From Vicinamibacterales bacterium (lineage in GTDB: Bacteria; Acidobacteriota; Vicinamibacteria; Vicinamibacterales; JAKQTR01): a stretch of 54,016 nucleotides of DNA. The translations under genes were made by a program, and so were the position numbers. The notes under the pieces are model-generated. The model saw only the letters and a list, made by a program, of their open reading frames with translations. It was not told the DNA's origin and did not search any database. Below are positions 18,765-27,202 of this stretch, one piece after another (the stretch's first letter is position 1; each line of letters begins with the position of its first letter). The stretch covers positions 1-54,016 of the forward strand of contig JALOKU010000036.1 of the NCBI GenBank assembly GCA_025456345.1, read 5' to 3'.

Positions 18765-19715
18765 TCATGCGGCGCGCCGCCAGTAGTCGAGCAGGTCGTG
18801 GAGGGTCTGTTCGATCGGCACGCGCGGTTCCCAGCCCGTGGCCTGGCGGATGAGCGACGGGTCACCGAGGAGCAGCGGCGTGTCGTTCGGCCGGAAACGG
18901 CCGGGGTCGGGCTGGACCACCACGGTGACGCGCGCGAGCGCGACGATCCCGTCGAGCAGGTCCCGCATCCGGTGGGCGTGGCCCGAGCAGACGTTGTACG
19001 CGCGGCCGGGCGTGGCGTGCTCGGCGAGGGCGCGGTACGCGCGTACGGTGTCTCGCACGTCGGTGAAGTCGCGCCGGCTCTCGAGGTTCCCCACGCGGAT
19101 GACCGGCTCCAGCCGGCCCGCTTCGATGAGCGCCACCTGGCGTGCGACGCCGGACGCGAAGAACGAGGGATCCTGGCGCGGGCCGATGTGGTTGAACGAC
19201 CGCGCCACCACGGCGTGCAGGCCGTCGACGCGGGCTGCGCGCACGACGGCGAGCTCAGTGGCGACCTTGCTGATGGCGTAGGGGTTCGTGGCCTCGAGCG
19301 CGTCGCCCTCGGTGAGCGCCCGGTCGGACGGCCGGTAGACGTAGGCCGAACTCGGCACCACCAGGCGGCTTTGCGCGCCTTCGAGGCGCAGCGCCTCGAG
19401 CAGCGCGTGCGTGCCCATCACGTTGACGGCGAGCGTCTCGGTGGCCGCCGACCACGACTGGCCCACGTGCGGAGCGCCGGCGAGGTGATACACCTCGGCG
19501 GGTGCGACGTCCCCGACGGTCCTCCGCATGGCATCGCGGTCGAGCAGGTCGATTTCCATCCACGTGACGGCCGGGTACGCCGCCTGGGTCTCGGCCCCGA
19601 CGCCGGGCTTGCGCAGGGCGACCACGCGCGCAGGCGCCTCCGCGAGCAGGTCCAGCAGGTGGGACCCGGCGAACCCCGCAGCGCCGGTGACGAGGATGGT
19701 GGGCCGGTGAGTCAT
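18765..19715 (-). CDS. Nucleotide-sugar SDR, GDP-6-deoxy-D-mannose reductase-like
   Basis: A 316-residue extended SDR with GAAGFAGSHLLDLL (NAD-binding), YHLAGAPHVGQSW, SSAYVYR and YAISKVATE (catalytic Tyr-Lys). The segment RSFNHIGPRQDPSFFASGVARQ followed by EPVIRVGNLESRRDFTDVRD is characteristic of GDP-4-keto-6-deoxy-D-mannose reductase (Rmd), which makes GDP-D-rhamnose, or of close 4-reductases. A GDP-mannose 4,6-dehydratase, needed to supply that substrate, is not in the window. It lies 28 bases after rfbB and seven before the next SDR, in the same operon. Role probably in envelope glycan or glycolipid synthesis. Confidence 0.78.
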   Translation of the reverse strand: MTHRPTILVTGAAGFAGSHLLDLLAEAPARVVALRKPGVGAETQAAYPAVTWMEIDLLDRDAMRRTVGDVAPAEVYHLAGAPHVGQSWSAATETLAVNVMGTHALLEALRLEGAQSRLVVPSSAYVYRPSDRALTEGDALEATNPYAISKVATELAVVRAARVDGLHAVVARSFNHIGPRQDPSFFASGVARQVALIEAGRLEPVIRVGNLESRRDFTDVRDTVRAYRALAEHATPGRAYNVCSGHAHRMRDLLDGIVALARVTVVVQPDPGRFRPNDTPLLLGDPSLIRQATGWEPRVPIEQTLHDLLDYWRRAA

Positions 19716-19743
19716 GTGCGGTGCCGACGGCGCCGGCGGGCGG

Positions 19744-20763
19744 CTACGCCCCCGGACGGGTTGAGTACTGGGCCTTGTAGTAGGCCTGGTAGGCCGGATC
19801 CTGGTGCTTGATCGGCTGCCACCACCACGGGCTGGCCTTGTACCACTCGACCGTGGCGGCGAGCCCATCCGCGAACAGATGCCGCGGCGACCAGCCGAGC
19901 GCGCGCAGTTTCGCGGTGTCGAGCGCATAACGCCGGTCGTGGCCGAGCCGGTCGGCCACGGGGCGGATGAGCGTGTCCGGCTTGCCGGTCAACTGGAGGA
20001 TGCGCCGCGTCAACTCGATGTTCGGCACCTCGTTCCCGCCGCCGATGTTGTAGACCTCCCCGTCGACGCCCTTCTCGATGACCATGTCGACGGCGGAGCA
20101 GTGGTCGTCCACGTGGAGCCAGTCGCGGACGTTCATGCCGTCGCCGTACAGCGGCAGGTCGAGGTCCTCCAGCGCGTTGGTGATGAAGAGCGGGATGACC
20201 TTCTCGGGAAACTGGTACGGGCCGTAGTTGTTCGAGGCGCGCGTCACGACCACCGGCACCTGGTACGTCGCCCAGTAGCTGTACGCGAGCCGGTCCGCGC
20301 CGGCCTTGCTGGCCGAGTACGGGTTGCGCGGCCGCAGTTCGTCGGTTTCCTTCGAGGCGCCGGTGGGCACCGACCCGTAGACCTCGTCGGTCGAGATCTG
20401 GATGAACCGGCGGAGCCCGGTGGCCTGGCGGGCGGCTTCGAGCAGCGCGAAGGTGCCAAAGACGTCGGTGTGGATGAACGCGCCGGCGCTCTGCAGCGAG
20501 CGGTCGACATGGGTCTCGGCTGCGAAGTGCACCACGATGTGCGAGCCGCGGACCAGCGGCGCGCTGACGGCGCTGTCGGCGATGTCGCCGAGCACGAACG
20601 TGTGCCGCGGGTTGTCGACCACGTCGTGCAGGTTCTCGAGGCGGCCGCAATAGGTCAGCTTGTCGAGCGTCGTGACGTGCCAGTCGGGATGCGTGCGCAG
20701 GGCGTAGCGCACGAAGTTGCTGCCGATGAACCCGGCGCCGCCCGTGACCAGGACCTTGACCAT
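19744..20763 (-). CDS. rfbB: dTDP-glucose 4,6-dehydratase
   Basis: RfbB/RmlB (EC 4.2.1.46) converts dTDP-glucose to dTDP-4-keto-6-deoxyglucose, the entry to L-rhamnose and many deoxysugars. The 339-residue protein has TGGAGFIGSNFVRY, LDKLTYCGRLENL, HFAAETHVDRSL, STDEVYGSVP (catalytic Asp-Glu pair), YSASKAGADRLAYSY, TRASNNYGPYQFPEK and GDGMNVRDWLHVDDHC, all diagnostic. rmlA, rmlC and rmlD are absent nearby. It starts 18 bases after lptD. Clustering with lptD suggests a link to surface glycan or LPS. Confidence 0.96.
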   Translation of the reverse strand: MVKVLVTGGAGFIGSNFVRYALRTHPDWHVTTLDKLTYCGRLENLHDVVDNPRHTFVLGDIADSAVSAPLVRGSHIVVHFAAETHVDRSLQSAGAFIHTDVFGTFALLEAARQATGLRRFIQISTDEVYGSVPTGASKETDELRPRNPYSASKAGADRLAYSYWATYQVPVVVTRASNNYGPYQFPEKVIPLFITNALEDLDLPLYGDGMNVRDWLHVDDHCSAVDMVIEKGVDGEVYNIGGGNEVPNIELTRRILQLTGKPDTLIRPVADRLGHDRRYALDTAKLRALGWSPRHLFADGLAATVEWYKASPWWWQPIKHQDPAYQAYYKAQYSTRPGA

Positions 20764-20781
20764 CGCGACCTGCCCTCCCGC

Positions 20782-23115
20782 CTACCGGTAGACCCCGGTC
20801 GGGCTCATGCCGCCGAACGGCGGCGAAAACGACCCGATGCCCGCGAGCGAGATCGAAATGCTGAAACGGCGGTCCTGCTGGACGGTCGGCCCGTAGACGC
20901 CGCCGTAGCTGAAGCCGCCGAAGTTGAACGTCTGGTACTCGGCCGTCACCCCGCAGCACTGGGCGTTGTAGTACGCCAGGACCCGGCGCTGGAGGAAGTA
21001 GGCGTTCTTGAGGTCGTAGTTGAACGACACGCCGCCGCCGTACCGGTTCTGGCTGAAGCGGAGGCTGGCGTCGGCGTTCAGAAAGTGGTTGGTCCTCGTC
21101 GGATCGTCGTAGCCCGCCAGGTTCTTGATGTACCGCCGCTGGCTCCAGCCCGCCGACACCAGCGCGTTGTCCCCCAGGGAGTAGGTGCCCGCCGCGCCCA
21201 GGGTCATGAACGACCTGACGTACGTGTTGAACTCGGTCCGGAACGTCGCGTTCAGGGAGTCGGAGGGCGAGACGCGGGCCGCCAGCGACACGGGCGACAG
21301 GCGCTGCGGCACGACCGTACCGAAACTGGTCGAATAGTTGGGGTCCACCACCGACGCCAGGGAGTTCGTGTAGTAGGTCTGACGGATGCCGACGTTCACG
21401 ATCTCGCGCGACCGGCCCCCGTCGGCGCCGCCCTTGCGCTTCGCGAAGACCCGGTTGTTCAGCCCGTACGTCATCCGCGTCGTGCCGCCGACGATGAAGT
21501 CGGTCGAGTCAAGCCGCACGATGCGGTTGTCGAGATCGATGGACGTGACCCGCTGCAGGTTCACCCAGGGCTCGACCGAGTGCTTGATCTTCTCGGCATA
21601 GCCGCTGTCCGGCGTGTTCCAGATCCGGTTCAGCACCGGGCCGACGATGCGGGCCTGCAGATCGAAGTAGCTGCGGCTGATGGCCTGGGGAATCGACTGG
21701 CCCGTGACGGGGTTCTGACTCTCGCTCCACCAGGTGTACCGCCAGCCGAGCGAGGAGTTCACCGTGAAGAAGGGGAACTTGCGCCACGGGAAGCGCACCG
21801 TCGGCGTGGCGTCGATGCGCTGGAGGCCCGAGTCGAGGGTGGAATCCGCCGAGATCGTCTGCCGCACCATCGCGGCGTACTCGCCCGTCACCCCGAAGTA
21901 GATCGGCCACTTCCTGATCGGCTGTTCGCCCCGGCTGACGGTGATGCGCGGCAAGGCGCCGGTGACGGTCGAGTCATCCGCGTTGAAGAAGAACTGGCTC
22001 CGGTCGAGCCAGCCGCCGACGCTGTACGGGCCCCAGTTGCCGCTCACGCTGCCGGAAAAGCTCCGCTGGCGCCGCGACGCGTCGTAGATGTTGGTGTTGT
22101 AGGTCCGCTGGACGGTGATGTCCGAGAAGTAGTCCAGGCGCAGCCGGCCCCGGAGCCTGAACGGCAGGTCCTCGGCCAGGCTTGCCCGAGCGTCGAAGCT
22201 GCGCCGCCCCGGCACGTCGACGGTCTGGCCGCTCCCGTCGGCGGTGGTGATGGCCCGCTCGTTCAGCATGTAGAAGCGCGCGTCGCCCGACGACGACCGC
22301 GTGCGCACGTACCGGTATTCGGTGCCGAACCCGTGGCCCGTCTTCGAGAACCAGTCGTAGTTGAACGTCGCGTCCTGGCTGCGGCTGATGGCCCAGAAGA
22401 ACGCGTTGCTGATCGTGTTCCCCTTGAGGGTCGACGCCGTGTACATCGGCAGCAGGAAGCCCGTCGCCCGGTCCTCCTTGTTGATCGGGTAGTAGATGAT
22501 CGGCAGGTAGAGGACCGGCACCCCCTTCACCCGCATCAGCGAGTTCTGCAGCATCGCATAGTGATCGATATTGAGCACCGCCGTGCCGGACGTGATCTCC
22601 CACCGCGGTTTCGGCTGCACGCACGTGGTGAAGCCCCCGTTGGTGATGCGGTACTTCCGCTCGCCGATCTTCTCGAGGGTTTCGCCGTAGAAGAGGACTT
22701 CCGGTTCCTGCGTGCCGAAGGCGCTTTTCTCCGCCGGGCGCTCGTGCTCCTGCTGCAGCAGGGCGCTGCCCGACGCGTTGCGGAAGACGCCGAGCTTGGT
22801 CTTCGTGTTGAACTCGAGCGTGTCGGCCGAGATGCGCTGGGAGGGGGTCGTCAGGGTGACATTGCCCCGGGCGAACATCAGATCGCGATCGGTGAAGATC
22901 TCCACCTCGTCGGCGAAGATCTTCATGTCGTCCTTCTCGATCTCGACGTCGCCGGTGAGCCGCCAGTGAAACTCGCCCTCGCGCCTGATGAAGTCCTGCC
23001 GGGCCGAGTCCACGCCGGGGATGGCCTGACCGCCCGCCTGCTGCGCGTACGCGCCGGAGGCGGCCAGCAGGGCCGCCAGCACCAGCCACAGCACACGTCC
23101 GGGGCGCGGGCTCAT
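20782..23115 (-). CDS. lptD: LPS-assembly protein LptD (outer-membrane beta barrel)
   Basis: LptD, with LptE, inserts LPS into the outer leaflet. The 777-residue product has a signal peptide (MSPRPGRVLWLVLAALLAAS then GAYAQQ), an N-terminal LptA-like jellyroll (RLTGDVEIEKDDMKIFADEV, MFARGNVTLTTPSQRISADT) and a long barrel of alternating amphipathic strands. Cysteines fall where LptD forms inter-domain disulfides: one in FTTCVQPKPRWEI and a pair in NAQCCGVTAEYQ near the C-terminus. This supports an LPS-bearing or LOS-bearing outer membrane. ATG 23133 is an alternative start overlapping the folC stop; I chose 23115 from the signal peptide. No ribosome binding site is clear for either. Confidence 0.9.
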   Translation of the reverse strand: MSPRPGRVLWLVLAALLAASGAYAQQAGGQAIPGVDSARQDFIRREGEFHWRLTGDVEIEKDDMKIFADEVEIFTDRDLMFARGNVTLTTPSQRISADTLEFNTKTKLGVFRNASGSALLQQEHERPAEKSAFGTQEPEVLFYGETLEKIGERKYRITNGGFTTCVQPKPRWEITSGTAVLNIDHYAMLQNSLMRVKGVPVLYLPIIYYPINKEDRATGFLLPMYTASTLKGNTISNAFFWAISRSQDATFNYDWFSKTGHGFGTEYRYVRTRSSSGDARFYMLNERAITTADGSGQTVDVPGRRSFDARASLAEDLPFRLRGRLRLDYFSDITVQRTYNTNIYDASRRQRSFSGSVSGNWGPYSVGGWLDRSQFFFNADDSTVTGALPRITVSRGEQPIRKWPIYFGVTGEYAAMVRQTISADSTLDSGLQRIDATPTVRFPWRKFPFFTVNSSLGWRYTWWSESQNPVTGQSIPQAISRSYFDLQARIVGPVLNRIWNTPDSGYAEKIKHSVEPWVNLQRVTSIDLDNRIVRLDSTDFIVGGTTRMTYGLNNRVFAKRKGGADGGRSREIVNVGIRQTYYTNSLASVVDPNYSTSFGTVVPQRLSPVSLAARVSPSDSLNATFRTEFNTYVRSFMTLGAAGTYSLGDNALVSAGWSQRRYIKNLAGYDDPTRTNHFLNADASLRFSQNRYGGGVSFNYDLKNAYFLQRRVLAYYNAQCCGVTAEYQTFNFGGFSYGGVYGPTVQQDRRFSISISLAGIGSFSPPFGGMSPTGVYR

Positions 23116-23126
23116 CGGTTCGAAGA

Positions 23127-24410
23127 TTACCATGCCGCGCCGCGGCTTTCGAGAACCGGGAGCACGGCGCCCAGCAGGAAGATCGAGCCCGCCACGGAGA
23201 TCTCGGGCGCCGACGCCCAGGCGGCGTCCATCGCGGCCACCGGCTCGCGTTCCACGACCACGTGCGCGCCGGGGTCGATCGCCAGCGCCGCGGTTCGCAG
23301 CGCGTCGGGGTCGGCGGCGCGCGGCGTCGGCGGGACCGTGACGACCACGATCGTGGCGCACGGAAGCAGGTGCCGGAGCATGCCGGCGTGGTCCTTGTCG
23401 CGCACGGCGCCGAAGACGAGCGGCTGGCGCCCGCCCGGCACGGCGTCGCGCAGGTACTCGGCCAGGGCGGCCGCGCCCGCCTCGTTGTGCGCGGCGTCGA
23501 GCAGCACGCGCCGCCCCCCGGCGAGGCGGCGCCAGTCGAGGCGGCCGGGCCATGTCGCCTCGCCGAGCCCCCGTTCGATCGCCGGCGCAGGCACGGCCAC
23601 GCCCGCCTTCGACAGCGCCTCGAGGAGCCGCACCGCCACCAGCGCGTTCTGCACCTGGTGCCGGCCTCGGAGGCCCAGTGTCAGCGGGCCATACGCGCCC
23701 GCCGGCGTGCGCAGGGTCATCGACGCCACGCCCCCGGTCATCGCCGCCGACAGCGACACGCCCTCGGACGCGTCCTCGAAGGCGGCCCCGCGCGCGGCGC
23801 AGGCTTCGGCAATCACGCCGCGCGGGCCGGCGGCCCGCTCGCCGCAGACCAGCCGCATCCCGGGTTTGGCGATCCCGGCCTTCTCGAAGGCAATCTCGGC
23901 GAGCGTCTCGCCGAGATACTGCTGGTGATCCAGGGCGATGTTCGTGATGGCGCCCGCAAGCGGCGTCGCCGCCGACGTGGCGTCGAGGCGTCCGCCCATC
24001 CCGACCTCGAGGACGGCCGCCTCCACGCCCCGGCGGCGGAACAGCTCGAAGGCGGCCGCGGTGGCCGCCTCGAAGAAGGTAGGCGTGGCCTGCAGCCGGC
24101 CGGCGAGCCCGCGCAACTGCTCCACCACCTCTTCGAGCTCGGCGGAGGCCACCGGCACGCCGTCAATCGTGAAGCGTTCCTCGAGGCGGACCAGGTGCGG
24201 TGACGTGTAGCAGCCGGTCCGGTACCCGGCGGCGATCAACGCGGCGGACACCATCGCGCACACCGACCCCTTGCCGTTGGTCCCGGCGACGGCCACCGAC
24301 GGGTACGCGTCCTGGGGCCGGCCCAGCGCGTCGGCAAGGGCCAGGATATTGTCGAGGCCCAGCTTGTGGCCGTGGAACTCTAGGCCGAAGAGGTACTCAA
24401 GCGGGCGCAT
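23127..24410 (-). CDS. folC: Folylpolyglutamate synthase/dihydrofolate synthase
   Basis: FolC adds glutamate to dihydropteroate and further glutamates to folates, using ATP. The 427-residue protein shows [16 protein letters not shown] (P-loop), [47 protein letters not shown] and the Mur-ligase-like [14 protein letters not shown] and [14 protein letters not shown]. Its first 14 bases overlap the end of accD, and its stop overlaps a possible lptD start, so it is translated as part of the long operon. accD-folC adjacency is a widely conserved bacterial order. Confidence 0.97.
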   Translation of the reverse strand: MRPLEYLFGLEFHGHKLGLDNILALADALGRPQDAYPSVAVAGTNGKGSVCAMVSAALIAAGYRTGCYTSPHLVRLEERFTIDGVPVASAELEEVVEQLRGLAGRLQATPTFFEAATAAAFELFRRRGVEAAVLEVGMGGRLDATSAATPLAGAITNIALDHQQYLGETLAEIAFEKAGIAKPGMRLVCGERAAGPRGVIAEACAARGAAFEDASEGVSLSAAMTGGVASMTLRTPAGAYGPLTLGLRGRHQVQNALVAVRLLEALSKAGVAVPAPAIERGLGEATWPGRLDWRRLAGGRRVLLDAAHNEAGAAALAEYLRDAVPGGRQPLVFGAVRDKDHAGMLRHLLPCATIVVVTVPPTPRAADPDALRTAALAIDPGAHVVVEREPVAAMDAAWASAPEISVAGSIFLLGAVLPVLESRGAAW

Positions 24411-25245
24411 GCATGAAGCGCAGGGCGCGGGCGATGGTGGCCTTCAATTCGCGCCGGTCGACGATGACGTCGATCATGCCGTGGGCGAGGAGAAACTCAC
24501 TGCGCTGGAACCCTTCGGGCAGCGTCTGGCGGATCGTCTGCTCGATGACGCGCGGCCCGGCGAACCCGATGAGCGCCTTCGGCTCGGCGAGGTTCAGATC
24601 GCCCAGCATCGCGAAGCTCGCCGTGACGCCGCCCGTCGTCGGGTCGGTCAGGACCGAGAGAAACGGGATGCCGGCCCGGTCGAGGCGGGCGAGGGCGGCC
24701 GAGACCTTGGCCATCTGCATCAACGACAGCGCGCCCTCCATCATCCGCGCGCCGCCGGAGCAGGAGACGACAATCACCGGGCGGCGCGAAGCCAGGCCCC
24801 GCTCGATGCCCCGCGTGATTTTCTCGCCCACGACCACGCCCATGCTGCCGCCGATGAAGCCGTACTCCATGGCGGCGACGACCACGGGAATGCCGTCCAG
24901 CGTCCCGCTGCCGACAATGATCGCGTCGAGGAGGCCGGTGGCGGCCTGGCTGGCCCGGAGACGGTCGCGGTACGGTTTGGTGTCGGTGAAGCCCAGCGGG
25001 TCCTTGGAGGAGAGTCCGGCGTCGTGCTCGTCCCACGGGCCGTCAAGGAGCGACCGCAGCCGCTCGGCGGCGGTCATGCGGAAATGGTGCGAGCATTTCG
25101 GGCACACCTGGAGGTTCGTCTCCAGGTCCTTGTTGTAGATGACCTGCGTGCACGACGGGCACTTGAGCCACAGCCCCTCGGGCACGCGCACGGCCGTCGC
25201 CGGAGCCTGCGCAATCGGCGTCTTGGTCTTCTTGAACCAGGGCAT
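24397..25245 (-). CDS. accD: Acetyl-CoA carboxylase carboxyltransferase subunit beta
   Basis: AccD, with AccA, transfers CO2 from carboxybiotin to acetyl-CoA, the first committed step in fatty-acid synthesis. The 282-residue product carries the N-terminal zinc ribbon (CPSC at ~29-32 and CPKC at ~48-51), followed by the crotonase-like core with [44 protein letters not shown] and [16 protein letters not shown]. It is the first gene of the minus-strand run that ends with the UbiA gene. No Shine-Dalgarno sequence precedes ATG 25245; a TACAGT hexamer ends eight bases before it, so the mRNA may have almost no leader. Confidence 0.98.
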   Translation of the reverse strand: MPWFKKTKTPIAQAPATAVRVPEGLWLKCPSCTQVIYNKDLETNLQVCPKCSHHFRMTAAERLRSLLDGPWDEHDAGLSSKDPLGFTDTKPYRDRLRASQAATGLLDAIIVGSGTLDGIPVVVAAMEYGFIGGSMGVVVGEKITRGIERGLASRRPVIVVSCSGGARMMEGALSLMQMAKVSAALARLDRAGIPFLSVLTDPTTGGVTASFAMLGDLNLAEPKALIGFAGPRVIEQTIRQTLPEGFQRSEFLLAHGMIDVIVDRRELKATIARALRFMHAPA

Positions 25246-25260
25246 TCGGGAAAACTGTAT

Positions 25261-25295
25261 CAGAAGTCAGCATCCAGTAGTCAGTAGTCAGTAGA
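25261..25295. repeat. Heptamer tandem repeat, CAGTAGT type
   Basis: Five consecutive seven-base units (CAGAAGT, CAGCATC, CAGTAGT, CAGTAGT, CAGTAGA) lie just upstream of accD. The core CAGTAG is the reverse complement of CTACTG in the larger array at 25326-25400, so the two can pair in single-stranded form. Confidence 0.75.
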
Positions 25296-25325
25296 AAGGC
25301 AGAGGCACCGCACGGTGTCCAACTG

Positions 25326-25400
25326 CTACTGGCTACTGGCTACTGGCTACTGGCTACTGGCTACTGGCTACTGGCTACTGGCTACTGGCTACTGGCTACT
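25326..25400. repeat. Perfect heptamer array (CTACTGG, about 10.7 copies)
   Basis: Seventy-five bases of uninterrupted CTACTGG. The last unit runs into the deoxynucleoside kinase stop codon (TAG, read on the minus strand at 25396-25398), so the kinase gene ends inside the array. Perfect identity over ten copies implies recent expansion by replication slippage. Confidence 0.9.
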
Positions 25401-26034
25401 TCCTCGGCACGTAGTACTGCGTGCCCCGGCCAATCGTCCGCAGCTGCCGGAGCAGGTCGTCCACCGCGTCGTCGCTCCGGCCGAAGTCGATCTGCGACGT
25501 TTCCACGACGAGCAGCGGCGTGGCGGTGTAGTGGAAGAAGAAATGCTGGTACGCCTCGTTCATCTCCTTCACATAGTCGGGGGCGAGGCGGAGGGCCTCG
25601 TGCTCGGGGTTGCGGGCGCGGTCGCGCAGCCGCTTCAGCAGGAGATCGGTCGGGGCCTGGAGGTACACGACGAGGTCGGGCGCCGGGATGTCGCGATAGA
25701 GCAGGTCGTAGAGCCGCTGATAGATGAACAGCTCGTTGTCGTCCAGGCTCAGATACGCGTAGATGCGGTCGCGGTCGAACAGGTAGTCGCAGATCGAGAC
25801 CTGGCTGAACAGGTCCGTCTGGCGGAGGCCCGAGAGCTGGCGGTGGCGGTTGAGCAGGAAGAACAGTTGCGCCTGGAACGCGGAGCCGGGCCGGTCCTGG
25901 TAGAAATCGGCGAGGAACGGGTTGTCCGCGTCCTCCAGGATGGCGGTGGCATCGAGGCGCAGCGCGAGGCGCTCGGCCAGCGCCGTCTTGCCCGCGCCGA
26001 CCGGGCCTTCGATCGCCAGGTAGCGGTAATCCAA
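25396..26034 (-). CDS. Deoxynucleoside (deoxyadenosine/deoxyguanosine) kinase
   Basis: A 212-residue P-loop kinase of the dNK family, which phosphorylates deoxyribonucleosides in the salvage pathway. It has YLAIEGPVGAGKTALAERLA (Walker A), FLADFYQDRPGSAFQAQLFF (substrate segment), SICDYLFDRDRIYAYL (catalytic region), DLVVYLQAPTDLLLKRLRDR (lid arginines) and QIDFGRSDDAVDDLL. No ATG fits. I choose TTG 26034 because TATACT lies nine bases upstream, giving a leader of about three bases; TTG 26073 is an alternative adding 13 residues. The stop codon is formed by the heptamer array. Base specificity is not determined. Confidence 0.85.
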   Translation of the reverse strand: MDYRYLAIEGPVGAGKTALAERLALRLDATAILEDADNPFLADFYQDRPGSAFQAQLFFLLNRHRQLSGLRQTDLFSQVSICDYLFDRDRIYAYLSLDDNELFIYQRLYDLLYRDIPAPDLVVYLQAPTDLLLKRLRDRARNPEHEALRLAPDYVKEMNEAYQHFFFHYTATPLLVVETSQIDFGRSDDAVDDLLRQLRTIGRGTQYYVPRK

Positions 26035-26043
26035 CTTGCCGCG

Positions 26044-26086
26044 AGTATACCGACCGCCGCGCGGGCAAGGCAAGGCGGGTTAAGAT
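26044..26086. promoter_or_regulatory. Back-to-back -10 elements for divergent leaderless genes
   Basis: TATACT on the minus strand (26049-26044) faces the kinase TTG nine bases away. TAAGAT on the plus strand (26081-26086) ends exactly six bases before GTG 26093. The two start codons are only 58 bases apart and neither has a ribosome binding site, so both mRNAs probably begin at or within a few bases of the start codon. Confidence 0.5.
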
Positions 26087-26092
26087 GGCGCC

Positions 26093-27202
26093 GTGATCAT
26101 CGAGCGCCTCGAGCTTCGCGTCCTTCGCCTGCCGCTGGTGAGGTTCTTCGAAACCAGCTTCGGCCGCGTGTACGACCGCACGTTCATGCTGGTGCGGCTC
26201 GACGGCGGCGGCGTGACGGCGTGGGGCGAATGCGTCGCCGACAACGACCCGTACTACAGCGCGGAAACCGTGGAAACCGCCTGGCACATCACCTCGGCGT
26301 TCCTGGCCCCGCTCGTGCTGGGCGTCGAGTTCGGCCATCCCCGCGACGTCTTTCCGGCCCTGCGCCGCGTCCGCGGCCACCGGATGGCCAAGGCGGCGGT
26401 CGAGATGGCCGCGTGGGATCTCTACGCGCGGCAGGCGGGAAAGCCGCTCGCCGCCGTGCTTGGCGGCACGCGCGCGCGCGTCGCCGCCGGCGTGTCGATC
26501 GGCATCCAGGACTCGCTGGAGCAGCTCCTGGACCGCGTGGGCGCGGAGCTGGCGGACGGCTACCAGCGGGTCAAGATCAAGGTGAAGCCGGGCTGGGACC
26601 TCGCCGCCGCCGCGGCCGTGCGAGAGCGCTTCGGCCAGGTGCCGCTGATGGTGGACGCCAATGCGGCGTACCGCCTGGAGGACGCGGAACACCTGGCCGG
26701 GTTCGACCAGTTCGGCCTGATGATGATCGAGCAGCCGCTGGACTACGACGACCTTCGCGATCACGCCGCGCTGCAGCGCCGCATCGCGACTCCGGTGTGC
26801 CTGGACGAGTCGATTCACTCGGTCCGCCGCGGGCGCGACGCGATCGATGCCGCCGCCTGCCGCATCATCAACATCAAGCCCGGGCGCGTCGGCGGGCACG
26901 GCGAGTCCATCCGGCTGCACGATCTGTGCGCGAGCCGGGCCGTTCCCGTCTGGCACGGCGGGATGCTCGAATCCGGGATCGGGCGCGCGCACAACCTGCA
27001 CCTGTCGTCGCTCCCGAATTTCTCGCTGCCGGGCGATGTGGCCGCCAGCCGCCGGTACTACGTGCCGGATCTGATCGATCCGCCGATCGAGGTTGGCCTC
27101 GACGGGACGATCCCTGTGCCGGATGGCCTCGGGATCGGCGTGCACGTGGTGGAGGACCGTGTGGAGCGGGCGACGATCCGGCGCCTGGAGATCACGCGGT
27201 GA
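26093..27202 (+). CDS. Enolase-superfamily enzyme, o-succinylbenzoate synthase / N-succinylamino acid racemase type
   Basis: A 369-residue muconate-lactonising-subgroup enolase-superfamily enzyme. The MenC-type acid/base lysine is in RVKIKVKPG (KxK, second Lys = 163). Metal ligands are Asp188 in VDANAAY, the Glu in MIEQPLDYDD and the Asp in CLDESIHS. The second catalytic lysine is Lys262 in NIKPGRVGGHGES. These features fit o-succinylbenzoate synthase (menaquinone pathway) or the promiscuous N-acyl/N-succinyl-amino-acid racemases. No other men genes are near, so function is open. GTG 26093 is preceded by TAAGAT-N6, not by a ribosome binding site. The stop overlaps the next ATG by one base. 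Confidence 0.85.
   Translation: MIIERLELRVLRLPLVRFFETSFGRVYDRTFMLVRLDGGGVTAWGECVADNDPYYSAETVETAWHITSAFLAPLVLGVEFGHPRDVFPALRRVRGHRMAKAAVEMAAWDLYARQAGKPLAAVLGGTRARVAAGVSIGIQDSLEQLLDRVGAELADGYQRVKIKVKPGWDLAAAAAVRERFGQVPLMVDANAAYRLEDAEHLAGFDQFGLMMIEQPLDYDDLRDHAALQRRIATPVCLDESIHSVRRGRDAIDAAACRIINIKPGRVGGHGESIRLHDLCASRAVPVWHGGMLESGIGRAHNLHLSSLPNFSLPGDVAASRRYYVPDLIDPPIEVGLDGTIPVPDGLGIGVHVVEDRVERATIRRLEITR

Noticed and set aside
19804..23928. A very long open frame on the plus strand opposite rfbB, lptD and folC
   Set aside because: It is a high-GC shadow frame: its residues are Arg/Ala/Gly/Pro/Val-rich with no motif, while the opposite strand encodes three clear families.
25326..25400. CRISPR array
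   Set aside because: The units are seven bases with no spacers, and no cas gene is present.
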